The notes beneath the pieces are model-generated. The model was given only the letters and a program-made list of their open reading frames with translations. It ran no database searches and was not told where the DNA came from. A program made the position numbers and the translations under genes. Below are positions 1-8,105 of a stretch of DNA of 46,488 nucleotides, one piece after another. Position 1 is the first letter of the stretch. Each line of letters opens with the position of its first letter. The DNA is from Candidatus Schekmanbacteria bacterium (GTDB lineage Bacteria > CSSED10-310 > JACPHN01): assembly GCA_016188575.1 (NCBI GenBank), contig JACPHN010000051.1, forward strand, positions 1 through 46,488, written 5' to 3'.

Positions 1-507
1 GGTGGTTGCTCACCGGAATCACGACCTGGCAACCGGTGCTCAGCAGCTCCAGCAGGCGGGTGCCGTCAGGAGCCGTGAAGCGGTTGGTGCGCGGCGGCGG
101 CACGCACCGATAGCACCAGTGGCTCGCGGCGCTGCGGTCGCGGCCGCCGATCTCCGCCGTGGGCGGAAGCATGCGAGAGTCCAGGGTCAGTGTTGAGTTT
201 CGGGTTTCCAGTTTCGCGTTGAAGAGCTCACCCTCTTCGAGCTCGAAACTCCGGACTCGAGACGCGAAACCAGGGTCACTGCTTCAGGGGTGTCCAGATC
301 GATGCAGACGGCGAATCCGCCTGGCGCGGACGACGCCGGCGGCAGCCCGAGCAGTCGGCCGCGATCGACCTGCTGCCGAAACGTCGCCGCGAGCGCGGCG
401 GGCTGCAGGCGGAGCTGCTGCCAGGCCTGGCGCAGCGGTTTCTTGTCCCCGGGCGCCAGTGGTACCGAGTAGATGCCCGCCTGAAAATCCAAAAGCGCTG
501 CTTGCAC
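1..507 (-). pseudogene. bifunctional DNA primase/polymerase (prim-pol) domain protein, disrupted, cut by left edge
   Basis: The minus strand reads as the start of a prim-pol type replication protein of the kind found on plasmids and prophages. The first part, from a GTG at 507, has the family-like stretches PLAPGDKKPL and FAVCIDLDTPEA, the latter holding the acidic residues expected of a metal site. The second part, 180 down to 1, reads SHWCYRC, PPPRTNRF, then LLELLSTGCQVVIPVS, which resembles the prim-pol core. The two parts lie in different frames and are separated by an 80-bp insertion at 190-269. Removing the insertion plus one copy of the 9-bp duplication joins them in one frame as PEAVTLDSRMLPPTAEIGG. 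As it stands the frame stops at 187-189, so the gene is broken. The rest of the protein lies outside the window. The family call is from recognised motifs and the disruption is seen directly. Confidence 0.72.
181..278. mobile_element. 80-bp palindromic insertion with 9-bp target-site duplication
   Basis: CCAGGGTCA occurs at 181-189 and again at 270-278, flanking an 80-bp insert (190-269). The insert is rich in GAGTTTCG/CGAAACTC words and folds back on itself. AGTTTCGCGTTGAAGAG on the left pairs imperfectly with CTCTTCGAGCTCGAAACT on the right. The direct repeat looks like a target-site duplication, and the flanking coding frame is restored when the insert and one repeat are removed. The element encodes nothing, so it would have to be moved in trans. 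Confidence 0.7.
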
Positions 508-849
508 TCGCGCGGTCGCGTGCTCGGCCGCGCTCGCGGCTGCAGTCTCCGTGCGGCCAGGGTCACGTGGGTGCTGTCCACGGCCGTTTCGCCGCGTTCG
601 GCCGCGACCTCCAGACTCGACAGCGCCAGAAAATCCGTGGCCCGAAGATTGCCGGCGTCGGCCGAATCTGCCTTACACCTGAGGCCGCGACGATAGGGGC
701 GCGATTTATCGCGCCCGGTCACCGCGGCCGGGCCGCGGCACGGCGCCGGTACGGCTTGGCTCGGAGCGCCGCGCGGATTATCATGGCCAAAGACGCCGCG
801 GGATGCCCGCGCGCGCCTCGCGGTCCTATGTTCGCACCGGCGGTGAATC
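508..849. other. divergent intergenic region between prim-pol relic and glycogen synthase
   Basis: This 342-bp stretch separates two divergent genes and holds no convincing gene. It contains a perfect 8-bp hairpin at 697-716, described separately. No clear -35/-10 pair or ribosome binding site is visible upstream of the GTG at 850. Reading frames through it have the composition of shadow frames. Confidence 0.5.
697..716. repeat. GC-rich hairpin repeat unit
   Basis: GGGCGCGA (697-704) and TCGCGCCC (709-716) form a perfect 8-bp stem around a TTTA loop, preceded by CGATAG. Read on the minus strand it would translate as GRDKSRPY, a peptide signature I associate with a short dispersed intergenic repeat in many high-GC genomes. 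That association is from memory. There is no T-tract, so it does not look like an intrinsic terminator. Confidence 0.5.
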
Positions 850-2742
850 GTGGTTGCCAATCATCTGCGTGTTGCCCTCGCTGCCTGGGAGATCGGCAGG
901 CCGAGCTCGCAGCTTGGCGCGAAGGTCGGCGGTCTCGGGGTCGTCGTGGAGGAGCTCCCCCCGGAGCTGATCCGTGCCGCCGCGCGCCTGGGCGTCACCA
1001 TCGAGGTGGAGACTCTGTCGCCGTGCTTCGCGCACTACGACCGCTCACAACTGACGCCGGTGCGCGCGCCGCTGCCGGTAACGCTGGACCGGCACACGTT
1101 CGACTTCAGGGCCTACGAGCACACCTTCACCGAGCAGATCGCGACCCCGGATGGTCCGGCGGAGATCGCCCTGCGCATGGTCTACTTCTGGGACCCGCAT
1201 CAGCTCGGCTGGACCGGTCCGGATGCGATCTATGCGCACGACCCGCTGCTCGGCTTCCGGTTGTATGCGGCAGTCTCGCAGGCCATGGCCGAGTACATCC
1301 GCGGCGGTGAGTTCAACACGATCCACCTCCACGACTATCACGTCGGCCTGATCCCCTTCTATCTCGGCGCCGACTTTCTTCGCGACTGCCCGCCCCACCT
1401 GACCATCCACAACGCCAGCTATCAGGGCACGGTGCCTTATGGCCGTCACGGCTACGAGCTTCTCGAAGCCGTCGCTTTGCCTGGGCCGCCGCTTTTCCGC
1501 CGCTACTTCGAGTTCTTCGGCACGCTGAATCTGATGCGCGCGGCGATGCTCCGGGTGCACGAAGCCGGGGGCAAGATCACCACGGTCAGCGGTGACCTCG
1601 ACGCCACCTGGGGATACGCGGCCGAGCTGCGCCAGAACGAGTGGAGCCTGTACGCTCGCGCCACCGCCGAAACCGGCGTCTACCCCGGGCGCGTCTTCAT
1701 TCCTAACCGCGGTCTGGACCTGTTCGAAAAGCTCCCCATCCTCGGCATTACCAACGGCATGCGCGAGCGAAACCGGCCCGAGGAGCTGCCCGAGCTGTCG
1801 GCGAGCCACCTCATGAAGGTGCAGCGTAGCCGTGCCGGCGGCCAACCGCTGTTCAACCAGATCACGGTCCAGGAAGAGATGCTCGGGCGCGATCACCACT
1901 ACGATGCGCGCCATCTCCACGAGAAGGCGAATCTGAAGCGGTTGCTCATGCTCGAGTGTTTCGGCCGGGAACTGATTGGGCATCCGCCGCTCTTTGCCGT
2001 GGTGGGACGCCTGGTGGATCAGAAGAACATCGGGCTGGTCGCGGATTGCATCGAACCGGTGCTCCGCTATGCTCCCGACGCCTTGTTCGCCATCCTCGCC
2101 TCGTCCCAGGGACCGGGCGACAGCTACGGCCGCGCCGTGGAGGAGCGGTTTTTTGCCGAAGCCTGGCGATTTCCCGGAAATGTCTATTTCAACGACGAAT
2201 TCAACGCGCCGCTATCGCGGCTGGTGCTCGCCGGGAGCGATTTTGCGCTGATCCCCTCGCGCTTCGAGCCGTGCGGCCTCGTCGATTTCGAGGCCAGCCT
2301 GCTCGGGACCGTCGTCATCGCCAGGCGGACCGGTGGGCTGGCCAAGATCGCACGGTGCGGATACCTCTATGACTGGCTCGACATCTCTGACTGGTGGGGG
2401 GAAGTGCGCGCGCTGTCGGGGAAGATGATTGAAGCGATTCACAACTACCGCTACGCTCCCGAGCTCCATGGCGCTTTGATGCGCGCGGCGATGGCCATCG
2501 ACGCGGGCTGGGAGCGCTCAGCGGAGCAGTATGTCCAGATGTATCAATACGGCCTGCTGGCCGCGCGCTGGCAACAGCTCAAGCGCACGCGGCAGCCGCA
2601 AGAGGTCATCGCCATGCTGGAGAGCGACCTGGACGTGTTCGCGCGGTATTTTCGTCCGGCGGCGGCGGAGTATGGGGATCCCGCCGACTGGGCGCTGTAC
2701 GCGGAAATGCGCCGCCGCGGACAGGCGAGCGACAACGCCTGA
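850..2742 (+). CDS. glycogen/starch synthase family glycosyltransferase (GT5)
   Basis: GT5 enzymes add glucose from ADP- or UDP-glucose to the non-reducing end of an alpha-1,4-glucan in the cytoplasm. The N-terminal half has the substrate-loop variant AKVGGLGVVVEELP near residue 24, where classical GlgA has KTGGL, then IHLHDYHVGLIP and LTIHNASYQG. The C-terminal GT-B half has FAVVGRLVDQKNIGL, and IPSRFEPCGLVDFEASLLGT followed by ARRTGGLAK, the nucleotide-sugar and catalytic glutamate region. At 630 residues it is longer than typical GlgA (about 480), with extra sequence in the middle and at the C-terminus, so the acceptor could differ. The start is GTG at 850 and no good ribosome binding site is seen. 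No other glycogen gene is next to it. The stop codon lies inside a hairpin shared with the convergent gene. Confidence 0.85.
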   Translation: MVANHLRVALAAWEIGRPSSQLGAKVGGLGVVVEELPPELIRAAARLGVTIEVETLSPCFAHYDRSQLTPVRAPLPVTLDRHTFDFRAYEHTFTEQIATPDGPAEIALRMVYFWDPHQLGWTGPDAIYAHDPLLGFRLYAAVSQAMAEYIRGGEFNTIHLHDYHVGLIPFYLGADFLRDCPPHLTIHNASYQGTVPYGRHGYELLEAVALPGPPLFRRYFEFFGTLNLMRAAMLRVHEAGGKITTVSGDLDATWGYAAELRQNEWSLYARATAETGVYPGRVFIPNRGLDLFEKLPILGITNGMRERNRPEELPELSASHLMKVQRSRAGGQPLFNQITVQEEMLGRDHHYDARHLHEKANLKRLLMLECFGRELIGHPPLFAVVGRLVDQKNIGLVADCIEPVLRYAPDALFAILASSQGPGDSYGRAVEERFFAEAWRFPGNVYFNDEFNAPLSRLVLAGSDFALIPSRFEPCGLVDFEASLLGTVVIARRTGGLAKIARCGYLYDWLDISDWWGEVRALSGKMIEAIHNYRYAPELHGALMRAAMAIDAGWERSAEQYVQMYQYGLLAARWQQLKRTRQPQEVIAMLESDLDVFARYFRPAAAEYGDPADWALYAEMRRRGQASDNA

Positions 2743-2783
2743 GCGGGTCGCGCCTGCGCCGCGCTGCCGACCGGCGGCTCAGG
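2738..2783. terminator. bidirectional hairpin between convergent genes
   Basis: CCTGAGC (2738-2744) pairs with GCTCAGG (2777-2783), and inside it GGTCG (2746-2750) pairs with CGACC (2768-2772). The outer stem contains the stop codons of both converging genes (TGA at 2740-2742 and the complement of TCA at 2779-2781). There is no T-tract, so it may slow or block transcription in both directions without being a classical intrinsic terminator. Confidence 0.4.
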
Positions 2784-4425
2784 GGGCCGCGCCGCGCGCC
2801 CCGCCCAGGGTGGCGCGAAGCGGCGGCAGGCCGGCGTCCCGCGCGAGCTGCTCCAGGCGCGGCAGGCGCTCCTTACTGGTGTAGAGCTCGATGGTCGGGG
2901 AGAGAAAGTATCCCGCGAACATCGGGTCGAGCTTGCGGTAATGGTCCTGGTTGAGAAAGCTCGCGGTGAATCGCGAAACGAGCCGGTAACCCTGCGCGCC
3001 GTGCCGTACCAGGTCATAGGCGGCCGCCAGCGGGAGCTGGTCCCGATAGGCGCGGTCATAGTTCAGCGACGACAGTTGCACGAGGTCGTAGTCGGCGAAG
3101 AGGTGTGGGCTCGCGACGTGAATATCTTCGAATTGGTGCACGATGTAGACGTCACGCGAGAGGCGCGCGTGGTAGGGTTGGAAACCGAGAATGGCGACTC
3201 GGGAGTGCTTCGGCAAGAGCCGGTTGCACCAGTGCGCCGCCTGGATGCGGGTATCGTTGGTGTAGCGGGCCGTCGTCTGATACGTGAAGATGAGCGTATA
3301 GGCGAGCGCACCGGCCACAATCAGCGGTGGCAGGGGCCAGCGGTGTGGCCGGGGCTTTGTCAGCCACCGCTCCTGCTCGAGGGCGGCCACCGGCAGGATG
3401 GCGATTTCGATTGGCAAGTAGTAGCGCAGAGGGGTGAAGCTCCAGCTTCCCGTGACGGCGAAATACAGTGCGGCAAAGGCCAGCAGCACCAGCTCGGCCG
3501 GCCGGCGCCGCCAGGCGGCGCGCGCGACGGCGGCGAGCGAAAGGCCGTAGAGCGCGATCCCGAAGCTGAAGGGGAAGGCGGCGGCGAGCTGGTAGACATA
3601 GCGGTGATACTGCCACCCGGGGGCAGCGATACTGAAGCCGAGGTGGCTGCCGTGGACGTGCTCGTACTCGTGACGAATTCCGGCTACCGTGGTCTCGGGC
3701 TCGAGAAAGGAGAACGGCGTCACGAGAAAACAGCACAGCACCGCGCCCGCGGCCGTGACCGCCAGGCCGCGCAGCAGCGGCCGCCAGGGGCGGCGAGCGA
3801 GAAGCATGGCCGCCACCGGAGCGGCCAGCACCAGGAGAGCGGTGTATTTGGCGCCGACGGCGAGCCCCGCCGCCGCTCCGGTCAGCGCGTAGTCGCGCAT
3901 GCGGTCGCTATCCAGCAAGCGCAGCGCCAGAAGCAGTGCGACCGAAATCCAGAAGGTCATGAGCACGTCGGTAACCGCGACGTGGCTTTCCCACACGTGG
4001 ACAGGCAGGATCGCGACCCAGAGCCCGGCCAGGGCGGCGCCGAGGAGCCGCGCACCGGCCTTTTCGGCGATGAAAAAGGCAACGAGGCAGGTGGCAGCGC
4101 CGCACAGAGCGCTGATGAGCCGGGCGATGATATAGGGTTGCCAGGGCTCCATCATGAGGCCGGCCCGGTGGAGAATTCCCATGCTGCCGGCGATGAGGTA
4201 GTAGAAAAAGGAGGGGTAACCGGGGTAATGCAGGTCGAGATGGGAGCGGTCGATTTTCATGGCGATATCGACCACGAGCTGGTGCTCGTCAGGGTGCATG
4301 TCGACACGTTCCGGTGCTCCCCAGGCAAGGCCGAGCAGGCGCAGGCCCAGGGCCAGTGAAAACAGCGCCAGGAGCACGGTGGGCCGGCGGCTTGGTGCGG
4401 CTGAATGTGGTACAGTGTCGCTCAT
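2779..4425 (-). CDS. GT-C fold membrane glycosyltransferase (PMT/ArnT-like)
   Basis: This is a 548-residue polytopic inner-membrane protein. After an N-terminal helix (about residues 16-34) comes the periplasmic loop RVDMHPDEHQL, an acidic motif near residue 45 that matches the catalytic Asp/Glu loop of dolichol/polyprenyl-phosphate dependent mannosyl and arabinosyl transferases. Ten or so hydrophobic helices follow, then a soluble C-terminal periplasmic part. Such enzymes take a sugar from a polyprenyl-phosphate carrier and attach it to protein, lipid A or another envelope acceptor; the acceptor here is unknown. It is divergent from a second GT-C gene at 4702 with the same HPDE loop, and a GtrB-like carrier-charging enzyme lies at 6408. 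The start ATG at 4425 follows a repeat-rich regulatory gap. Confidence 0.8.
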   Translation of the reverse strand: MSDTVPHSAAPSRRPTVLLALFSLALGLRLLGLAWGAPERVDMHPDEHQLVVDIAMKIDRSHLDLHYPGYPSFFYYLIAGSMGILHRAGLMMEPWQPYIIARLISALCGAATCLVAFFIAEKAGARLLGAALAGLWVAILPVHVWESHVAVTDVLMTFWISVALLLALRLLDSDRMRDYALTGAAAGLAVGAKYTALLVLAAPVAAMLLARRPWRPLLRGLAVTAAGAVLCCFLVTPFSFLEPETTVAGIRHEYEHVHGSHLGFSIAAPGWQYHRYVYQLAAAFPFSFGIALYGLSLAAVARAAWRRRPAELVLLAFAALYFAVTGSWSFTPLRYYLPIEIAILPVAALEQERWLTKPRPHRWPLPPLIVAGALAYTLIFTYQTTARYTNDTRIQAAHWCNRLLPKHSRVAILGFQPYHARLSRDVYIVHQFEDIHVASPHLFADYDLVQLSSLNYDRAYRDQLPLAAAYDLVRHGAQGYRLVSRFTASFLNQDHYRKLDPMFAGYFLSPTIELYTSKERLPRLEQLARDAGLPPLRATLGGARGAAP

Positions 4426-4445
4426 CGTGCTGGCGTACCGCCCAT

Positions 4446-4577
4446 ATTTCTACGCTGAAATTAGGAGAAACTCGGACACTCTATACGTGAGAATGCGAGA
4501 GCGCAAGGCTTCGCGGCTGGCGTCTCACTGATTTCTACGTTGCAAATACGGATTGCGCCATATTTGCGCGTAGCAAG
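4446..4577. promoter_or_regulatory. repeat cluster between divergent GT-C genes, possible operator
   Basis: ATTTCTACGCTGAAATTAGG at 4446-4465 and ATTTCTACGTTGCAAATACG at 4531-4550 are near-identical direct repeats. A third copy lies in inverted orientation: TATTTGCGCGTAGCAAG at 4561-4577 complements CTACGTTGCAAATA at 4535-4548. The cluster is AT-richer than its surroundings and sits between two divergent glycosyltransferase genes, which fits a shared control region. No regulator is identified. Confidence 0.4.
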
Positions 4578-4701
4578 TAGGCTGCCGGCGACCTCGCCCG
4601 CGCTTGTGCCCGGCTGACCGTTGATCCATAGTGTGCGTGGGCGCCACCAGTACCTGCACCGTCCGCCCCAAGGTGGCGCAATCCTGGAGCTCTCCCGCAG
4701 C

Positions 4702-6411
4702 ATGTGCCGGTACCCTGCGCTCGCCGTCTTCGACCCTTCCCCAAAAACGTCGCGGCGCCTCCTGCTCGCCATCATTGCCGCCGGAGCGGTGCTGAGGGCG
4801 ATCGGTCTGCGCTGGGGGTTGCCATACGAGTTTCACCCGGACGAAACCACCATCGTCACCCTGGGCGCCGGTGCTGCCGAGGGACGCCTCAATCCCGGCT
4901 GGTTCATCTATCCGTCGCTGCAGATTTACGAAGCGGCGGCTCTGGGGGTAATCGCGCACTGGCTCGAGGCGAGCCGCGACTGGGTCGTGTTCGCCTTGCG
5001 CGCCCTGGTCGCCGCGCAGGGGGTGGCAACGATACCGCTGGTCTATGTGCTCGGTCGCCGCTTGTGGAGCCGCTCGGCAGGTCTTGCCGCCGCCGCAGTG
5101 CTCGCGGGGCTTGGTGCCGCGGTGCTGCACGCGCACTACGGAGTGACCGATGTACCCATCGGCTTCTTGACTTTGGCGAGCACCGTGGTGGCGATCCGCG
5201 CCGTCGATCGCGGCGCGTATCGCCTGGCGCTTTACGCCGCGGTGCTCACGGGTCTGGCGGCGACGACCAAGTACTCGGCCGCTCCTCAGCTTCTGATCCC
5301 GCTCTTGGCGGCCTGGTTCGCGACGCGCGCGGGCGGGGCTCGGAGGCCGCGCCGCGTTGCGGCAACGCTGCTGCTCGTGCCCGTTTTCGCGGCGGTGTTC
5401 GTGATGGGCACGCCCTACGCGGTGTTGGACCATCTGACGTTTCGCGAGCACCTGAGCCTGGAGGCGGAGTGGCAGCTCCATGCACAGGCTGGCGCGCACA
5501 TGCCGGCCGCGGAGGACTTGCCGCTGAGCCGGCGCGGCGTGGGCCAGATCCCGCTCTTGCTCTGGTCCGACCTCGGCCCTGTGGCGCTCGGCGTGATCGT
5601 TGTCGGCTTCATCGTTGCCATTGCTGGGCCCATCCTCCGGTCGCGGCGTCCCACGGCCGCCGCGGGGGCGCTGCCGGCGGAACGCGAACGGTTCGCCGCG
5701 TCGTGGTTCCCGCTGCTGTGGACGGTCGTGTACCTCGCGCTGCTGTTGCCTTCCGCGAAGGTGGAGCAGCGCTACCTCGTCCCTATTTACCCGTTCCTGG
5801 CGCTTTTTGGCGGGCGCGGGGCTGTGGCACTGGCGGCGCTGCTGTCCAGTGCCTGGAAGCAGAACCAAGTGACGGCGGGCCGCCTCGCCCTCGCCGGGGT
5901 GATGGCGGCGACCCTGGCATGGCCCGGACGCGAGGCAATCAAGGTGGACCGCCTGCTCGCCAGGCCGGACTCCCGCATCGCGGCTCGCCAGTGGATTCTC
6001 GACCACCTCCCCCCAGGAGCCGGGGTGGCCTGCGATTTCTACGCACCTCCGTTATCCAAGTCCGACGGCCTGCGCGTGCTGCGCAGCCCGTTCACGATAG
6101 CCAGTCAACAGCTTTCCTGGTATTGCCGGCACGGCTACTCGCATGTTGTTATTTCCTCGATGACGTACAACCGCTTTTTTCAGGATCCGTCCTTGCGATT
6201 CGTCCCCGCGCGCGCCTGGTATCGGCGCCTCGGCCGCGCCGGTAAGCGGCTCGTCGCGTTCCCCGGCGAGGAGCTCGGTTTCCACGACCCAACGATCAAG
6301 GTGTATCGGCTGACCGCCTGCTCCGGCGACAGCCTCTTGCCTGCCGGCGCATCTTCGCCTAACATGCGCTCCGACAGCACCACTCAATCACCATCACCCC
6401 GTGCTCCATGA
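4702..6411 (+). CDS. GT-C fold membrane glycosyltransferase (PMT/ArnT-like)
   Basis: This is a second polytopic GT-C enzyme (569 residues from the ATG at 4702; the frame is open back to a TTG at 4621). It begins with a short cytoplasmic piece, a helix (LLLAIIAAGAVLRAIGL) and then the acidic loop PYEFHPDETTI, equivalent to the catalytic loop of its divergent neighbour. Around ten further membrane segments follow, then a periplasmic tail with several aromatic residues. The gene overlaps the next one by four bases (ATGA at 6408-6411), so the two are translationally coupled. Together with the GT2 enzyme downstream it makes a plausible pair: one charges a polyprenyl carrier with sugar and the other transfers that sugar outside the membrane. 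The acceptor cannot be read from sequence. Confidence 0.78.
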   Translation: MCRYPALAVFDPSPKTSRRLLLAIIAAGAVLRAIGLRWGLPYEFHPDETTIVTLGAGAAEGRLNPGWFIYPSLQIYEAAALGVIAHWLEASRDWVVFALRALVAAQGVATIPLVYVLGRRLWSRSAGLAAAAVLAGLGAAVLHAHYGVTDVPIGFLTLASTVVAIRAVDRGAYRLALYAAVLTGLAATTKYSAAPQLLIPLLAAWFATRAGGARRPRRVAATLLLVPVFAAVFVMGTPYAVLDHLTFREHLSLEAEWQLHAQAGAHMPAAEDLPLSRRGVGQIPLLLWSDLGPVALGVIVVGFIVAIAGPILRSRRPTAAAGALPAERERFAASWFPLLWTVVYLALLLPSAKVEQRYLVPIYPFLALFGGRGAVALAALLSSAWKQNQVTAGRLALAGVMAATLAWPGREAIKVDRLLARPDSRIAARQWILDHLPPGAGVACDFYAPPLSKSDGLRVLRSPFTIASQQLSWYCRHGYSHVVISSMTYNRFFQDPSLRFVPARAWYRRLGRAGKRLVAFPGEELGFHDPTIKVYRLTACSGDSLLPAGASSPNMRSDSTTQSPSPRAP

Positions 6412-7409
6412 CCGAAAGCCGACATCGACTTACGCCGCGGTCTGATCCGGGGCTCCTCAGCCTCGTCATCCCGACCTACAACGAGGCGGCGGTGATTCCG
6501 CACCTGCGCGCGCGGCTGACGAGCTTTGCGGCGGAGCTTGCCGGCGCTGTCGAGCTCGTGTTCGTCAACGATGGCAGTAGCGATCAGACCCTCGACCTGC
6601 TACTCGACTGGGCAGCGGCGGACCCGCGCGTGAAGGTGATCGGTCTGGCCCGCAACTTCGGGCACCAGGCGGCGGCCACCGCAGGGCTCGATCTGGCGCG
6701 CGGCGACGCCGTCGTGCTGATCGATGCGGACCTACAAGATCCGCCCGAGGTCATTCACCAGATGCTGGCCCGGTATCGCGACGGCTACGACGTGGTCTAT
6801 GGCGTGCGCGCCTCGCGGTTGGGCGAGACCCGGTTCAAGCGCCTCACCGCATGGCTTTTTTACCGCTTCATGCGCGCTTTCATTCATCCGGACCTTCCCG
6901 CGGACGCCGGCGATTTTCGCCTGATCTCGCGGCCGTGTCTGGACGCTCTGAAGACAATGCGGGAGACCCATCGTTTCTTGCGCGGCATGGTCGCCTGGGT
7001 CGGGTTCGCGCAAACGGCGGTGCGCTACGACCGTCGTGCCCGGGAGCACGGCGAAACCAAGTACCCCTTGCGCAAAATGTTGCGGTTCGCCGCGACCGCC
7101 GCGGTGTCGTTTTCGCCGGCGCCGCTCAGGGTCAGTCTGGCTCTGGGGTTCGCGGTCGCTTTTCTCGGTTTCGCCGTTGCGGGCTACGCGTTCTTGCGAT
7201 ACGTCGCCGGTTATCCCTATGTCAGCGGATGGACGACGCTCGTTGTGCTGCTTTGTCTGATCGGCGGCGCCATTCTGATCTCGATCGGCGTGCTCGGGGA
7301 ATACGTCGGGCGCATTTACGAAGAGATCAAAGGGCGGCCGCTTTACCTGATATCCACCACGGCAAACCTGGACAGGGATGCCGGCGACCACGGAGATTGC
7401 GCATCATGA
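6408..7409 (+). CDS. GtrB/DPM1-like polyprenyl-phosphate glycosyltransferase (GT2)
   Basis: This protein likely transfers a hexose from a nucleotide sugar to undecaprenyl phosphate at the inner face of the membrane. The GT2 domain covers residues 15-235: SLVIPTYNEAAVIPHL, VFVNDGSSDQTLDLL, and the metal-binding VLIDADLQDPPEVI. Two C-terminal helices (about residues 240-265 and 275-300) are followed by the GtrB-type tail GEYVGRIYEEIKGRPLYLI. Its length (333 residues) is normal for GtrB/ArnC-like proteins. It overlaps the GT-C gene upstream (ATGA) and the VOC gene downstream (ATGA at 7406-7409), which is strong evidence for an operon. The sugar (glucose, mannose or other) is not determined. Confidence 0.88.
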   Translation: MTESRHRLTPRSDPGLLSLVIPTYNEAAVIPHLRARLTSFAAELAGAVELVFVNDGSSDQTLDLLLDWAAADPRVKVIGLARNFGHQAAATAGLDLARGDAVVLIDADLQDPPEVIHQMLARYRDGYDVVYGVRASRLGETRFKRLTAWLFYRFMRAFIHPDLPADAGDFRLISRPCLDALKTMRETHRFLRGMVAWVGFAQTAVRYDRRAREHGETKYPLRKMLRFAATAAVSFSPAPLRVSLALGFAVAFLGFAVAGYAFLRYVAGYPYVSGWTTLVVLLCLIGGAILISIGVLGEYVGRIYEEIKGRPLYLISTTANLDRDAGDHGDCAS

Positions 7410-7816
7410 TCGACCACATCAGCACCTACGCTACGGATTTCGCCGCCACCAAGAGCTTTTACCAGGCTGCTCTGGAATCGCTGGGTTACGGGCTGCAGGC
7501 GGACATGGTCGCGAGCTGGGACCCGGAATTTCCCGAACGGCGGCTGTGTGCCTTCGGCCCACCACAAAAGGCCGTGTTCTGGATCATCGAGGTGAAAGCA
7601 CCGGCGAGCCCTCGCCACGTCGCCTTCGCTGCCGCCGATCGCGACAGCGTCGCCCGCTTCCATGCGCGCGCCCTGGCCGCGGGCGGCACCGATAATGGCG
7701 CTCCGGGACCTCGTCCCCAGTACCACAAGCACTATTTCGGTGCCTTCGTGCTTGATCCGGATGGGAACAACGTCGAGGCGGTCTGCCACGTACCGCCGGC
7801 GGCGGCGAGCGCGTAG
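7406..7816 (+). CDS. VOC (glyoxalase/bleomycin-resistance fold) family protein
   Basis: This small 136-residue protein carries one vicinal-oxygen-chelate domain. It begins MIDHISTYATDFAATKSFYQ, typical of the first beta strand and helix, and ends with LDPDGNNVEAVCH, the usual last strand with its metal-ligand position. Such proteins are lyases, dioxygenases or binding proteins, and the substrate cannot be told from sequence. The ATG at 7406 overlaps the stop of the GT2 gene, so it is read from the same message. That may reflect operon convenience and not shared function. Confidence 0.85.
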   Translation: MIDHISTYATDFAATKSFYQAALESLGYGLQADMVASWDPEFPERRLCAFGPPQKAVFWIIEVKAPASPRHVAFAAADRDSVARFHARALAAGGTDNGAPGPRPQYHKHYFGAFVLDPDGNNVEAVCHVPPAAASA

Positions 7817-7965
7817 CAGCCGGACGGGCAGTTGCCGAGCGCTGGAAGCTCCCACCGCTCGAGCGGGGGGAAATTCGGGGCGCACGCGTCAGCGGGTGCG
7901 TCTGTGGCGGTGATCAGAGTCTCCTGTGGCGACTCGCCACCGCCTTCGCCAGGTCCGCTCCCTGC

Positions 7966-8001
7966 TGTCGGTCACGCCGACAGCGAACCGGCGGTGGATC
8001 C
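7966..8001 (+). repeat. possible decayed end of the MITE-like element
   Basis: AACCGGCGGTGGATCC (7986-8001) differs at one base from the end of the 136-bp elements (AACAGGCGGTGGATCC form at 34 kb). The preceding GTCACGCCGAC matches GTTACGCCGAC at the same place in the 34-kb copy. No matching second end is visible about 136 bp away, so only one end may remain. CTGTCGG and CCGACAG also make a 7-bp hairpin here. It lies in the 289-bp gap between the VOC and aldehyde dehydrogenase genes, which holds no gene. Confidence 0.35.
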
Positions 8002-8105
8002 GGGGCCGACCGACGCGTTGCGTCAGCGCCGCGCCGGAGCTACAATCCCCCGCTTGCCGGCCCACGACCCGACAGATTTCCCCAACCGTCCGTTCGAGGT
8101 GCGCC

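Noticed and set aside
159-1310. Long plus-strand open frame of 383 codons over the prim-pol relic and glycogen synthase
   Set aside because: Arg/Ala/Pro-rich shadow of GC-rich genes with no family similarity; the prim-pol and GT5 motifs are in other frames.
2941-4359. Plus-strand 472-codon frame opposite the first GT-C gene
   Set aside because: Charged low-complexity translation without motifs, lying wholly within a recognisable membrane-protein gene.
4525-6006. Minus-strand 493-codon frame opposite the GT-C gene
   Set aside because: Composition (Arg, Gln, His, Gly) is that of an antisense shadow, and the plus strand has clear membrane helices and the HPDE loop.
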